Positions 17,987 to 26,930 of a stretch of 64,000 nt of DNA are shown piece after piece; within the stretch, counting starts at the first letter, position 1; every line of letters starts with the position of its first letter. The DNA lies in contig NZ_JAMXMX010000001.1 in assembly GCF_024055725.1 (NCBI RefSeq), forward strand, positions 310,001 to 374,000, given 5' to 3'. The notes under the pieces were generated by a model. It was not told where the DNA came from, ran no database searches, and saw nothing but the letters and a program-made list of their open reading frames with translations. This DNA is from Actinoallomurus spadix (GTDB lineage: Bacteria > Actinomycetota > Actinomycetes > Streptosporangiales > Streptosporangiaceae). The position numbers and the translations under genes are program-made.

Positions 17987-19963
17987 TCAGGACGCGTTGA
18001 TGGCGACGTCGTCGATGGTGAAGCTCGTCTGCAGGCCCGAGTCCTCGGTGCCGCTGAACGACAGGGTCACGGTCTGGCCCGCGTAGGACGACACGTCGAA
18101 GGTCTTCTGCGTGTATCCGGACGCGGCGTCGACGTTGCTGTAGGTGGCCAGGGTGGTGCTGCCGACCTTGACCGTCAGCTTGTCGTAGACGGTGCTGCCG
18201 GCTTCGCTCGTGTCGATGTGCAGCCAGAAGCTGAGCGAGGCCGTGCAGCCGGACGGGATCGTCACCGACTGGGTGGCGCTGTCGGTGTGGGTGGTGCCGT
18301 ACCCGTCGAGCCATGCGAAGTGGGTGCCGGAGTGCGCGGACTCACCGCTGCCGTTGGCGGACACGACGCCGGAGGTGGTCGTCCACGGTGAGGTGCCGCT
18401 CTCGAACCCGCCGTTGCTCACCTTGTTGCCGGAGGAGGAGCATCCGCCGCCGACCGTGTTGACGGTCCAGGTGAAGGACGCCGAGCCGGCGGCTCCGGTC
18501 GAGTCCTTGGCGGTGACGGTGACGTTCGAGGTGCCCGCCGCGGTCGGCGTCCCGGAGATCAGGCCGGTGGCGGAGTTGATCGACAGCCCGGCGGGCAGGC
18601 CTGTCGCGCTGTAGGTCAGGGTCTGGCCCGACGCGGAGTCCGTCGCGTGGATCTGCAGGCTGACCGCCGTGCCGACCGTGCTCGTCTGGTTGCCCGGGCT
18701 GGTCACCGTGACCGTGTTGCCGCCGGTGGATCCGCTCTGGAAGGCCGTCGCCCCGTTCGGGGTGCCCAGCCCGGTCGGCCCGTCGTAGCCGGAGGCGGCG
18801 GTGCAGAGGTAGGACGGGCTGCACGAGCCGTTGCGCCCGGACGTGACGTCGTTCAGCGCGCTCGTGTGGGCGTACGGATAGGACGCCGGGTACGTGCCCG
18901 ACGCGGGCGACCCGCCCAGCGCGTAGACGCCGGCGATGATCGGCGCGGACGCGCTGGTGCCGCCGACGACGAGCCACCCGCCGGTCTGGTAGCTGTCGTA
19001 GACGGCAAGGCCGGTGTTCGGGTCGGCGACGGCGGAGACGTCCGCCACGGTCCGCTTGGCGCAGCCGGAGTCCTTCTGCCAGGACGGCTTCGGGTCGTAG
19101 GAGGAGCAGCCCGAACCCGCGCCGGACCAGGTCGACTCGCTCCAGCCGCGCGCGTTCGACGCCCGGGACAGCGACGTCCCGCCCACCGCGGTGACGTACT
19201 GCGACGCCGCCGGGTACTCGGTCCCGTATCCGTCGTCGCCCGATGACACGGTGATCGCGACACCTGGGTGGTCGAAGTAGGAGGCGTCGCTGCTCGTGTC
19301 GGTGCCGTCCTCGTCGCCGCCGTAGCTGTTCGACACGAACTTGGCGCCGAGGCTCACCGCGGTGTTCACCGCGGTGCCCAGGTCCTCCATGCTCGGCTGG
19401 CTCGCCTCGACCAGCAGGATGTGGCAGTTGGGGCAGACCGCCGAGACCATGTCCAGGTCGAGGGACTCTTCTTCGGCCCAGCCGGAGTCGGCGGAGGGGA
19501 GGGTGCTGCCGCCGTTCTCGTTGACCTTCTTGAAACAGCCGTTCGCGGTGGTGCAGGCGGGCAGTCCGTACTGGGAGCGGTACGTCGCCAGGTCGGATTC
19601 GGCCTTCGGGTCGTCGTAGGCGTCGATGATCGCGACCGTCTGCCCGGATCCGTACGAGGAGGACGGCAGCGCGTACGCGCTCTGCAGGTCGGACGGGCCG
19701 AATCCGGACGGGGCCAGGTTCGGCTGGATCCCCTGGCGTGCGGTCACGTCGGTGCGCACCAGGGTGAGGCAGGCCATCTGGCCGCGACGGGTGGGCTCGG
19801 CGCACGCCCGCTTCACCGGGGAGACGTGGTGCGGTCCGGGCGCGGCGGGGGCGGCGTTCGCCGGCGCGGTCGCGGCGGTGAGGACGGCGAGGGGCAGCGT
19901 GAGTGCGGCGACGAGGGTGAGGGCGGCGTGCCACAGACGACGAGCTCGGGTGGGGGGTGACAT
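17987..19963 (-). CDS. Secreted S53 (sedolisin-like) serine-carboxyl peptidase with Ig-like and jelly-roll domains
   Basis: 658 residues from the ATG at 19963, preceded by AAGGGAG. A signal peptide (~1-38, ending ANAAPA) leads after only ~65 residues into the catalytic domain at [12 protein letters not shown]. The Glu/Asp pair is in [11 protein letters not shown] and the nucleophile Ser in [14 protein letters not shown] putative-Ig (He_PIG-like) domain follows (~425-505, [14 protein letters not shown]), then a ~150-residue C-terminal jelly-roll segment beginning GGFESG. It probably degrades proteins outside the cell. The large N-terminal propeptide typical of sedolisins is missing or reduced. 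It is convergent with YceI. Confidence 0.9.
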   Translation of the reverse strand: MSPPTRARRLWHAALTLVAALTLPLAVLTAATAPANAAPAAPGPHHVSPVKRACAEPTRRGQMACLTLVRTDVTARQGIQPNLAPSGFGPSDLQSAYALPSSSYGSGQTVAIIDAYDDPKAESDLATYRSQYGLPACTTANGCFKKVNENGGSTLPSADSGWAEEESLDLDMVSAVCPNCHILLVEASQPSMEDLGTAVNTAVSLGAKFVSNSYGGDEDGTDTSSDASYFDHPGVAITVSSGDDGYGTEYPAASQYVTAVGGTSLSRASNARGWSESTWSGAGSGCSSYDPKPSWQKDSGCAKRTVADVSAVADPNTGLAVYDSYQTGGWLVVGGTSASAPIIAGVYALGGSPASGTYPASYPYAHTSALNDVTSGRNGSCSPSYLCTAASGYDGPTGLGTPNGATAFQSGSTGGNTVTVTSPGNQTSTVGTAVSLQIHATDSASGQTLTYSATGLPAGLSINSATGLISGTPTAAGTSNVTVTAKDSTGAAGSASFTWTVNTVGGGCSSSGNKVSNGGFESGTSPWTTTSGVVSANGSGESAHSGTHFAWLDGYGTTHTDSATQSVTIPSGCTASLSFWLHIDTSEAGSTVYDKLTVKVGSTTLATYSNVDAASGYTQKTFDVSSYAGQTVTLSFSGTEDSGLQTSFTIDDVAINAS

Positions 19964-20167
19964 CCTTGCTCCCTTGTCCGGCGGGAGGCCGGGTGCGCGG
20001 TGGGATCGACCGCTTCCGGCCCGTGGCACCACGGGTGGTGGTGCTGCGCGGAACATAGGTTTGCGGTCACGTACCGGTCAATGCGGCTTTACGGTCTCTT
20101 GGCGAACGATGTCCGGTTCCGGCCGCGACGGGACCGAGCCGCGGTGCTGTGGAAGGAGAATGAGACG

Positions 20168-21082
20168 GTGCGTATCGGACTCCTGGGAACGGGCCCGTGG
20201 GCGGAACTCGCGTACGCCCCGGCGCTGCGAGGTCATGCGGACGTGGACTTCACCGGTGTCTGGGGGCGGCGGCCCGAGGCGGCCGGTGCCCTGGCCGAGC
20301 GCTTCGGCACCCGCCCGTACGACGACGTGGACGCCCTGATCGCGGACACCGACGCGATCGCGATCGCGCTCCCGCCGGCCGTCCAGGCGCCGCTGGCCGT
20401 ACGCGCCGCACGGGCCGGCCGTCACCTGCTGCTGGACAAGCCGCTGGCGATCGACGTGGCCGGCGCGCGCGCCGTCGTGGCCGCGGTGCGGGAGACGGGT
20501 GTCGCCTCGGCGGTGTTCTTCACCGCGCGCTTCGCGGATGGGCCGCGTCAGTGGATCGCCGAGCAGTCCCGGCGCGGTGGCTGGTTCACCGCCCACGCGG
20601 CCTGGATCGGCGCGCTGGACGGCGGGCCGTTCGCGGACTCGCCGTGGCGCCGTGAGAAGGGAGCACTGTGGGACGTCGGCCCGCACGCCCTGTCCGTGCT
20701 GCTTCCCGTGCTCGGCGACGTGCACCGGGTGGCCGCGGCGACGACCGGTCCGGGCGACACGGTGCACCTCGTCCTGCGGCACGACGGCGGCGCGTCGAGC
20801 ACCGCCACCCTGACCCTCACCGCGCCGGGCGCGGCCACGGGATCGACGGCCGAGCTGCGCGGCGACCACGGCGTCACCGCGATGCCCGCGAGCGAGGACA
20901 CACCGGTGACGGCGCTCGACCGGATGATCGGCACTCTGCTCGACGCGGCGCGCACGGGGCGCGGGCACGACTGCGACGCGGCGTTCGGCCTGCGTGTCGT
21001 CGAGATCCTGGCCGAGGCGGCCCGCCGGCTCTCGCCGGACGCCTCAGAAGGCGATCGGCCGGCCGAACGGGACGCCTCCTAA
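20168..21082 (+). CDS. Gfo/Idh/MocA family oxidoreductase
   Basis: 304 residues from a GTG at 20168 with GGAAGGAG 9 bp upstream; the open frame extends further but without conservation. The Rossmann domain begins RIGLLGTGPWAE and contains the family lysine in DKPLAIDVAGA. The C-terminal half forms the usual alpha/beta sheet domain, with WDVGPHALSVLLPVLG. Members oxidise or reduce sugars and inositols with NAD(P). Its substrate is unknown. It converges on the aldo/keto reductase gene. Confidence 0.9.
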   Translation: MRIGLLGTGPWAELAYAPALRGHADVDFTGVWGRRPEAAGALAERFGTRPYDDVDALIADTDAIAIALPPAVQAPLAVRAARAGRHLLLDKPLAIDVAGARAVVAAVRETGVASAVFFTARFADGPRQWIAEQSRRGGWFTAHAAWIGALDGGPFADSPWRREKGALWDVGPHALSVLLPVLGDVHRVAAATTGPGDTVHLVLRHDGGASSTATLTLTAPGAATGSTAELRGDHGVTAMPASEDTPVTALDRMIGTLLDAARTGRGHDCDAAFGLRVVEILAEAARRLSPDASEGDRPAERDAS

Positions 21083-21113
21083 CGCGGCTGCCTCCTGCCC
21101 GTCCTCGACGGCG

Positions 21114-21129
21114 CCGGTCCGCGGACCGG
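21114..21129. terminator. Short palindromic hairpin between convergent genes
   Basis: CCGGTCCGCGGACCGG is a perfect palindrome 31 bp after the Gfo/Idh stop and 60 bp before the end of the converging reductase gene. It is a candidate bidirectional terminator. Confidence 0.4.
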
Positions 21130-21188
21130 ACCGTCACCCGCGCGGCCGCCGGTCACGGGGAGCGCGGGCCACGCCGGTCCGCGGCGGG

Positions 21189-22049
21189 TCAGACGAACAG
21201 CGGCTCGGCCTGGGACCGCTCGACCAGCGCGTCCATCGCGGCGTCGCCGGGCGCCTCGCCGAAGCGGGAGGCGGCGTCGAGGACGCGGGGGAGCAGATCG
21301 ACGTCACCGACGCTGTTGACGAAGACACCGGGCCGGCTGAGCGCCCACCAGACGGCGAGGTCGATGTCGTCCTGCCGCTCGAGCGGCTCGTACCAGGTCG
21401 CCCGGGTGTGCGGGCGGCCCATCCACGGGCGCAGCGCGATCGACTTGATCGTCTGCACCGCCACCCGCCGCTCCTGGCACGTCCGGTACAGCGCCTCGAA
21501 GTTGTCGGCGTAGTACGGGTTGCGCATGGTGACGTAGTTGTACGGCAGCAGGACCGAGTCGAAGTCGAACCTCTCCAGGCTTCGCCGGTGGGTGGCCGCG
21601 ATCTGCGTCCCGTGACCGGTCACGCCGATCCACCGCACGAGCCCCTCCTCCCGGGCCGCGAGCGCCGCCTCGATCGCCCCGCCGGGGCTGAGGGCGATGT
21701 CCCACTCGATCGGGTCGGCCAGGGCGTGCAGCTGCCACAGGTCGACGTGGTCCACACCGAGGCGGTCCAGCGACCGGTGCAGCTCCTCGCGCGCGCCGGA
21801 CGCCGTACGCTCGCCGGTCTTGGTCGCCAGGAAGAACCGGTCGGGTTCCCGCCGCAGGAGCGGGCGGAGGCGCACCTCGGCCTCGCCGTAGGAGGCGGCC
21901 ACGTCGATGTGGTTCACGTCGTACTCGAGAAGGACGTCCAGGGTCCGATCCGCGATGCTCTGGGACACCGCGGCCAGTGCCGCGGCGCCGAAGATCACAC
22001 GTGTGCTGGTATGGCCGGTACGCCCGAACTCCGCCGTCTCGATCGGCAC
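21189..22049 (-). CDS. Aldo/keto reductase
   Basis: 286 residues, slightly short for the family (about 300-330). The TIM-barrel catalytic set is visible: Asp in IDVAAS, Tyr in ASYGEAE, Lys in ATKTGERT and a His in DLWQLHALA. It is a NADPH-dependent carbonyl reductase of the AKR superfamily, likely cytoplasmic. The adjacent Gfo/Idh gene is convergent, so the two are not in one operon. Confidence 0.9.
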   Translation of the reverse strand: MPIETAEFGRTGHTSTRVIFGAAALAAVSQSIADRTLDVLLEYDVNHIDVAASYGEAEVRLRPLLRREPDRFFLATKTGERTASGAREELHRSLDRLGVDHVDLWQLHALADPIEWDIALSPGGAIEAALAAREEGLVRWIGVTGHGTQIAATHRRSLERFDFDSVLLPYNYVTMRNPYYADNFEALYRTCQERRVAVQTIKSIALRPWMGRPHTRATWYEPLERQDDIDLAVWWALSRPGVFVNSVGDVDLLPRVLDAASRFGEAPGDAAMDALVERSQAEPLFV

Positions 22050-22105
22050 CTGCGACCCCTTCTCGATCCAGGCGGGTGTCCTGCGCCGACGCCTCGTCGG
22101 GGAAC

Positions 22106-22141
22106 GGCCCGCGCGGTGCCGTACACGCTACCGCGCGGGCC
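22106..22141 (-). terminator. Hairpin downstream of the GH8 gene
   Basis: A perfect 12-bp stem (GGCCCGCGCGGT and its complement) with a 12-nt loop lies ~105 bp beyond the GH8 stop and upstream of the reductase start. It is a likely factor-independent-style terminator without a U-tract. Confidence 0.6.
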
Positions 22142-22161
22142 GTCGTCCCTGGTGTCCAGGA

Positions 22162-22261
22162 GCTCAGCGCCCGGCCGGCTCAGCGCCCGGCCGGGCTGAG
22201 TGCTCCGCCGGGCTCAGTGCTCCGCCGGGCTGAGTGCTCCGCCGGGCTCAGTGCTCGGCGG
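22162..22261. repeat. Six tandem 16-17-bp GC-rich repeats overlapping the GH8 stop
   Basis: Two copies of GCTCAGCGCCCGGCCG are followed by four copies of a 17-bp unit that alternates between GGCTGAG and GGCTCAG starts (GGCTGAGTGCTCCGCCG and variants). The last copy contains the GH8 stop codon and final codons. Alternating CTGAG/CTCAG units can pair with each other, so the array could form long stems in the mRNA end. Copy number may vary between strains. Confidence 0.75.
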
Positions 22262-23588
22262 GCGACGCCCAGATCCGGAACTTCCCGCTGTCGTACAGCA
22301 GTCCCAGCATGTAGAGCATCCCGTCGTAGTAGCGGGCGTAGCCGGACGGGATCTCGGTGTTCCAGAAGTCCCGGACGAACTCCCGCCGGACGCTGTCCGT
22401 CGCCGTGATGGCCGACGTCGAGTTCATCGCGACCAGGCCCTGCGCGTGGGCGGGCTCGTAGGTGTTCTGGCCCGACGACAGCGGCGTGCCGTCGAGGTGG
22501 TACCGGCTGACGTAGGTCGTCACGCCCTGGCCCTCGAAGAAGTTCTCCAGGGTGTTGGAGTACTCCTTCTGCCACGGCTTCGTGCCGAACCAGGCGGCGT
22601 CCACGTTCACGTTGGCGATGGCCCGCCAGGCGTCTTCCTGGAAGTTGTGGGTGTAGGAGTTGTCGGTCGGGGTCTCGCCCCGGCCCAGGTACGGCGTGCC
22701 GTCGAAGTTGGCGTAGTCCGGGGTCAGGCCGGTCCGCGGGTCGTGGGCGGTCTGCAGGAGCTTCTCTCCCGCGTCGTACGCCTTGTCCCACAGGTCCTTG
22801 TCGTCCTTGTCGATCGCGCCGAAGACCTTGTAGAAGGCGGGCAGCGCGTAGGACGGGTCGGTGTAGTACAGGAACGTCGCCGGCGGGGTGAACAGCGGCA
22901 GGTAGTACTTCCGGTCGAACATGTCGACGCCGCCGTTGTCGGACTGGTGCCACATGGCGTGGACGATCTGCCGGGCCTCGGTGCCGTAGTCGTAGATCCC
23001 GTCGCCGTTGCCCCAGCGGCCCTCGGCGAAGGCGAGCGCGGCGGCGATCCACTGGTCGCCGTCCGGGGCGACGCCCGTGCTGAGGATCTTGCCGGTCGTG
23101 TCGGTGTGCCAGGCGAAGAAGTACTTCTCCTTACCGCTCTGGAGCTGCATCTTCGTCTTGGCGAAGTTCCACAGAGAGTCGAACTCCTGCTTGTGGCCGA
23201 GCTGTACCGCGATCATCATCGCGTAGCCCATGCCCTCGCTGCGGACGTCCTGGTTGCCGATGTCCTCGACGTAGGCCATGTCCGGCGTGAGCTGGTAGTA
23301 GATCGTCTGGCCGTCGCCGCGGTGGGTGGCGTCCGAGCCCGGGTCGCCGTGGAAGAGCTGCTGCCAGGTGGCGTTCACCCGGGCCTCGACCGCCCGCCGG
23401 GAGATCCCGGCCTTGACGAACACGTTGGGGTACACGCCGGTGTGGGCGGCTCCGGCGTGGCTGTTGCCCACTCCCGCGGGCGGGTTGTCCGCCGCGGATG
23501 AGCTCTCCGCGGCCGAAGCCGTCGCGGGGGTGGTCAGGAGGGCGAGGGCCGACAGGACGGCCAGGCCCAGCTTCGCTTTCTTGCGCAC
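22248..23588 (-). CDS. Secreted glycoside hydrolase family 8 (Rex-like exo-oligoxylanase)
   Basis: 446 residues from a GTG with GAGAGGTG upstream. A signal peptide (LGLAVLSALALLTTPATASA) is followed by a full GH8 (alpha/alpha)6 barrel. The general-acid Glu lies in RSEGMGYAMMIAV and the base-side Asp in PDGDQWIAAALAFAEGRWG. Overall length and the EGMGYAM...DGDQW pattern fit the reducing-end xylose-releasing exo-oligoxylanase subgroup rather than bacterial cellulose synthase-linked CelA. No binding module is attached. It would release xylose from xylo-oligosaccharides outside the cell. Confidence 0.88.
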   Translation of the reverse strand: MRKKAKLGLAVLSALALLTTPATASAAESSSAADNPPAGVGNSHAGAAHTGVYPNVFVKAGISRRAVEARVNATWQQLFHGDPGSDATHRGDGQTIYYQLTPDMAYVEDIGNQDVRSEGMGYAMMIAVQLGHKQEFDSLWNFAKTKMQLQSGKEKYFFAWHTDTTGKILSTGVAPDGDQWIAAALAFAEGRWGNGDGIYDYGTEARQIVHAMWHQSDNGGVDMFDRKYYLPLFTPPATFLYYTDPSYALPAFYKVFGAIDKDDKDLWDKAYDAGEKLLQTAHDPRTGLTPDYANFDGTPYLGRGETPTDNSYTHNFQEDAWRAIANVNVDAAWFGTKPWQKEYSNTLENFFEGQGVTTYVSRYHLDGTPLSSGQNTYEPAHAQGLVAMNSTSAITATDSVRREFVRDFWNTEIPSGYARYYDGMLYMLGLLYDSGKFRIWASPAEH

Positions 23589-23961
23589 GCAACACCTCTC
23601 TGCGTCGACGTGAATCCGGTCGGGGACGAATGTCGGCCGAAGGCCACCCCGGGGGTGGCCTTCGGCCGGGTGCGCGCGCGCCGCGTTCCCCGTGCCGAGG
23701 ACGTTAAGCGCCGGAAATAGTCCGGGTCAAGGTCTAATTTCGACGTAACTTCCGGTCAGTTAATCCGTAGTCCGTAATAACTGACCGGAAAGGAGCGACC
23801 TGGCGAGAGGGGACCGCGGTTCCGGCGCTGGGCGAGATACCGGGCCGCGGCCGCGCGCAGGCGCGCGTGCGTCCCGTCATGGACGGAGGCGCCGGACAGG
23901 ACGGCCTTCGGCGGTTCGGCGAGCATCGCGCCTATGGGAACCCGGCCGGTGCCCGGGCCGA
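23589..23961. other. Intergenic region upstream of the GH8 gene with AT-richer core
   Basis: About 370 bp holding the GH8 promoter (a TTGACC element reads on the - strand at 23724-23729) and the inverted repeat at 23750-23790. On the - strand an open stretch of 56 codons (23756-23926, beginning MLAEPPKAVL) follows the radical SAM gene but matches nothing I know, so I do not call it as a gene. Confidence 0.4.
23750..23790. promoter_or_regulatory. 13-bp perfect inverted repeat (TTCCGGTCAGTTA) with 15-nt loop
   Basis: The arms at 23750-23762 and 23778-23790 are exact complements. The loop holds a TCCGTA direct repeat. It sits ~160 bp upstream of the GH8 start and ~170 bp beyond the radical SAM stop, so it is either an operator or a terminator. 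Moderate AT content and the tandem loop repeat favour a regulator site. Confidence 0.5.
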
Positions 23962-24969
23962 TCACAGGATGGTGAGCTGTTCGGGTTCGGCGGAGTACGG
24001 GGCCGCGGGTGGGGGCGTGCGCGGGTGGCGGAGGTTCCGGCCTCCGCGGATGCCGTACTCGTCGGCGAGGTCCCTGACGCGCCGGGCGATGCGGTGCTGA
24101 TAGTCCTTCGGCGCGTAGGCGCCGCCGCCGTACAGGCGCTCGTACGGTGCGACGAGCTCGGGGTGGTGTTCGCGGAGCCAGCGGGTGAACCACTCGCGGG
24201 CGCCGGGGCGCAGGTGCAGGACGATCGCGGAGACGGAGGTGGCACCGGTCTCGGCGATCCGGCGCACGGCCGCCTCCAACCGGCGCGGGCTGTCGGTGAG
24301 GTAGGGAATGATCGGGCTCATCAGGACACCGCAGCCGATGCCGTGCTCGTTCAGCGTCGCGCAGACCTCGAGGCGTTTGAGCGGACTGGGGGTGCCGGGT
24401 TCGAGCAGCCGCCACAGTTCCTTGTCGACGAAGCCGACGGACACGGCCGCGCTGACCTCCGTGCGGTCGGCGGCCTCCTCCAGCAGCGGTAGGTCGCGCA
24501 GGATCAGCGAGCCCTTGGTAAGGATCGAGAAGGGATTCGCCGCGTCCCGCAGCGCCTCGATGATGCCCGGCATCAGCCGGTAGCGGCCCTCCGCCCGCTG
24601 GTAACAGTCGACGTTGGTGCCCATCGCGATGTGCTCTCCGGCCCACTTCGGCGCGGCGAGCTCCCGGCGTACGAGCTCCGGCGCGTTGACCTTCACCACG
24701 ATCTGCGAGTCGAAATCCCGCCCAGTGTCGAAATCCAGATACTTATGAGTGTTCCTGGCATAACAGTAGACACACGCATGGCTGCATCCCCGATAGGGGT
24801 TGATCGTCCAGCGGAAGGGGACGCGCGAGGCGGCGGGGACCGCGTTGATGATCGACTTGGCTCGTATCTCGTGGAAGGTGATCCCGCGGAACTCCGGCGT
24901 GTCGACCGTGACCGGGCTGCCGAACAGTCCCGGATCCTCGCCGTCCAGCGACAACGCATCCCAACGCAT
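23962..24969 (-). CDS. Rv2578c-family radical SAM protein
   Basis: 335 residues from the ATG at 24969, which has AAGGTGG upstream; a GTG three codons earlier is less likely. The cluster-binding motif is CSHACVYC within NPYRGCSHACVYCYARNTH. The rest matches the actinobacterial Rv2578c group, including GTNVDCYQRAEGRYRLMPG and CGVLMSPIIPYLTD. These are SplB-like radical SAM enzymes of unsettled function, possibly nucleic-acid related. The gene starts 10 bp after the end of the LysR gene, suggesting a shared transcript. Confidence 0.9.
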   Translation of the reverse strand: MRWDALSLDGEDPGLFGSPVTVDTPEFRGITFHEIRAKSIINAVPAASRVPFRWTINPYRGCSHACVYCYARNTHKYLDFDTGRDFDSQIVVKVNAPELVRRELAAPKWAGEHIAMGTNVDCYQRAEGRYRLMPGIIEALRDAANPFSILTKGSLILRDLPLLEEAADRTEVSAAVSVGFVDKELWRLLEPGTPSPLKRLEVCATLNEHGIGCGVLMSPIIPYLTDSPRRLEAAVRRIAETGATSVSAIVLHLRPGAREWFTRWLREHHPELVAPYERLYGGGAYAPKDYQHRIARRVRDLADEYGIRGGRNLRHPRTPPPAAPYSAEPEQLTIL

Positions 24970-24979
24970 GGAACCCACC

Positions 24980-25870
24980 TTAGAACATGTGTTCGATCAA
25001 GGCTCGGGTGGTGGGTGTCGTGGCGGTCGTGTCGATGAGGGCGATGGCGGCGGGGTGCCAGGGGCGGTCGGCCGGGCCGGTGAGGACGAGCCGCCGGCCG
25101 ATCGCGGGACGTACGGGCACCAGCACCAGCCCGGGGGCGAGCATCGCGGCGGTGAGGGCGGGGACGATCGTGACGCCGATCCCCGCCCGCACCATGGCCA
25201 GCAGGGTGCCCATGTCGCGGATGCGGTGGGTGGGGGAGAGCGTCGTGCCCGCCCGCCGGTACAGCTCGCGGATGTGCCGTTCGCATCCTCCGCAGGACAG
25301 CAGGAAGTCGTCGTCCTCGAGGTCGGCCGGGCCGACGTCCGGCTCTCCGGCGAGGGGGTGGTCGTCGCGGAGAAGGGCGTGGAAGGCGTCCTCGGCGAGG
25401 AGGACGCCCGGTCCCGGTGGCGGGTCGACGAGGACGGCCAGGTCGACCGTGCTGCGGGCCAGCCAGTCGGCGACCTCGTCGTCCTCGCCCTCGAACAGGG
25501 CCACGTCGACGCGGGGCAGCCGGTCCTTCCACTGCGGGATCAGCCGGGGGAGCAGCCCCTGGCAGACCGTCGTCGGCGCGGCGAGCCGGACGGTGCCGGC
25601 CGGCAGTCCGTCGCGCTGAGCGGCGAGGTCGGCGATGGCCGCCGCCGCCGCGAGCGCGGCGCGGGCGTGACCGAGGACGAGGTCCCCGAAGGCGGTGGGA
25701 CGCGGGTGGCCGTGCCGGGCGAGCACGGCCCCGCCGAGGGTGCGCTCGAGCGCCGCGACGGAGTGGGACACCGCCGACTGGCTCACCCCGAGCTCGGCGG
25801 CGGCTGCGCCGAAGCCTCCGTGGTCCAGGACGGCGACGAACGCCCGCAACTGGCTCAGGTTGACGCTCAT
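24980..25870 (-). CDS. LysR family transcriptional regulator
   Basis: 296 residues, typical of the family. The N-terminal helix-turn-helix spans residues 5-62 (LSQLRAFVAVLDHGGFGAAA, then SQSAVSHSVAALER). The effector domain follows from about residue 90. It is divergent from the EamA transporter across 103 bp and probably regulates it; LysR genes next to EamA exporters are common. The radical SAM gene follows closely on the same strand. Confidence 0.92.
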   Translation of the reverse strand: MSVNLSQLRAFVAVLDHGGFGAAAAELGVSQSAVSHSVAALERTLGGAVLARHGHPRPTAFGDLVLGHARAALAAAAAIADLAAQRDGLPAGTVRLAAPTTVCQGLLPRLIPQWKDRLPRVDVALFEGEDDEVADWLARSTVDLAVLVDPPPGPGVLLAEDAFHALLRDDHPLAGEPDVGPADLEDDDFLLSCGGCERHIRELYRRAGTTLSPTHRIRDMGTLLAMVRAGIGVTIVPALTAAMLAPGLVLVPVRPAIGRRLVLTGPADRPWHPAAIALIDTTATTPTTRALIEHMF

Positions 25871-25973
25871 GAGTTCTCTTCATGGAGAGGGTGCGGCCAC
25901 TTGTTGGACTCATCATCGCACCGCCGCGCATGATCACGTCCCGGATCGGTGTTCGCGGTGTGAGGGAGGACGG

Positions 25974-26930
25974 ATGGAGCGGCGTAGAGGGCCGGCGGAC
26001 TGGGCCCCCGGGTTCGTGATCCTGTCGGTGATCTGGGGTTCGAGCTTCGCTCTGATCAAAGTGGCGATCGAGGCGGGCGTCGCGCCGCTGTGGGTCGCCC
26101 TGTGGCGGTGCCTGTTCGGGCTGGCGGCACTGGGCGCGGTCTGCGCCGCGCGGCGCGTGCCCGTGCCCCGTGGCACGCGGATGTGGGCGCATGCCATCGT
26201 CGTGGCGGCTCTGCTGAACTCCGTGCCGTTCGCGCTGTTCTCGTACGCGGAGACGCGGGTGAGCTCGGTCGTGGCCGGGGTGTGGAACGCCACCACGCCC
26301 CTGACGACGCTGCTGTTCGCCGTCGCCGTGATCCCCGGCGAGCGGCCGACGTACCGCCGGGCGATGGGGCTGGTGACGGGGTTCTGCGGCGTGCTCCTGG
26401 TCCTGGGGATCTGGCGGGGGCTCGACGGCGGCACGCCGGCCGGCAGCCTGGCCTGCCTGGGGGCGACCGCGTGTTACGGCGCGGGCTTCACCTACACCCG
26501 GCGCTTCTTCGCCGGGGGAGCGGAGTCGGCCGTCGCGCTCTCGGCGCTGCAGATCCTCTGCGCGACCGCCGAACTCGCCCTCGTCGCGCCGGTGGTGGCC
26601 GGCCCGCCGTCCTGGCCCGGGCCGGGGGCGGCCGTCGCGCTGGCCGTGCTCGGCGCCGTCGGGACCGGGCTGGCGTACATCATCAACCTCGGGGTGATCC
26701 GGGCGGCAGGTCCGACGGTCGCCTCGACCGTGACGTACCTGACTCCGCTGTGGTCCACGCTGCTGGGGGCGGTGCTGCTGGCCGAACCGCTCGGCTGGAA
26801 CACCCTCGCCGGCGGCCTGCTGATCGTCGCCGGGGTCATCGTGGCCCGCTCGCCCGGCCGGGGACCGGCGGCCGTCAGCGCGCCGGGAAGCCGGGAGCCT
26901 CGCGGGTCAGGTGTTCGAGCTCGCGGGTGA
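25974..26930 (+). CDS. EamA (DMT) family transporter
   Basis: 318 residues from the ATG at 25974, preceded by GAGGGAGGA. Ten membrane helices form two EamA repeats; the second ends with STVTYLTPLWSTLLGAVLLAEPLG. Such drug/metabolite transporters export amino acids, amines or other metabolites. Divergent transcription with the LysR gene suggests ligand-induced export. The reading frame overlaps the end of the convergent protease gene by 56 bp; that stretch encodes only the basic tail. Confidence 0.88.
   Translation: MERRRGPADWAPGFVILSVIWGSSFALIKVAIEAGVAPLWVALWRCLFGLAALGAVCAARRVPVPRGTRMWAHAIVVAALLNSVPFALFSYAETRVSSVVAGVWNATTPLTTLLFAVAVIPGERPTYRRAMGLVTGFCGVLLVLGIWRGLDGGTPAGSLACLGATACYGAGFTYTRRFFAGGAESAVALSALQILCATAELALVAPVVAGPPSWPGPGAAVALAVLGAVGTGLAYIINLGVIRAAGPTVASTVTYLTPLWSTLLGAVLLAEPLGWNTLAGGLLIVAGVIVARSPGRGPAAVSAPGSREPRGSGVRARG

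Noticed and set aside
23756-24646. A 296-codon - strand open frame over the radical SAM gene
   Set aside because: The radical SAM frame has the CSHACVYC motif. Only the last ~56 codons lie outside it and match no family; noted under the intergenic region.
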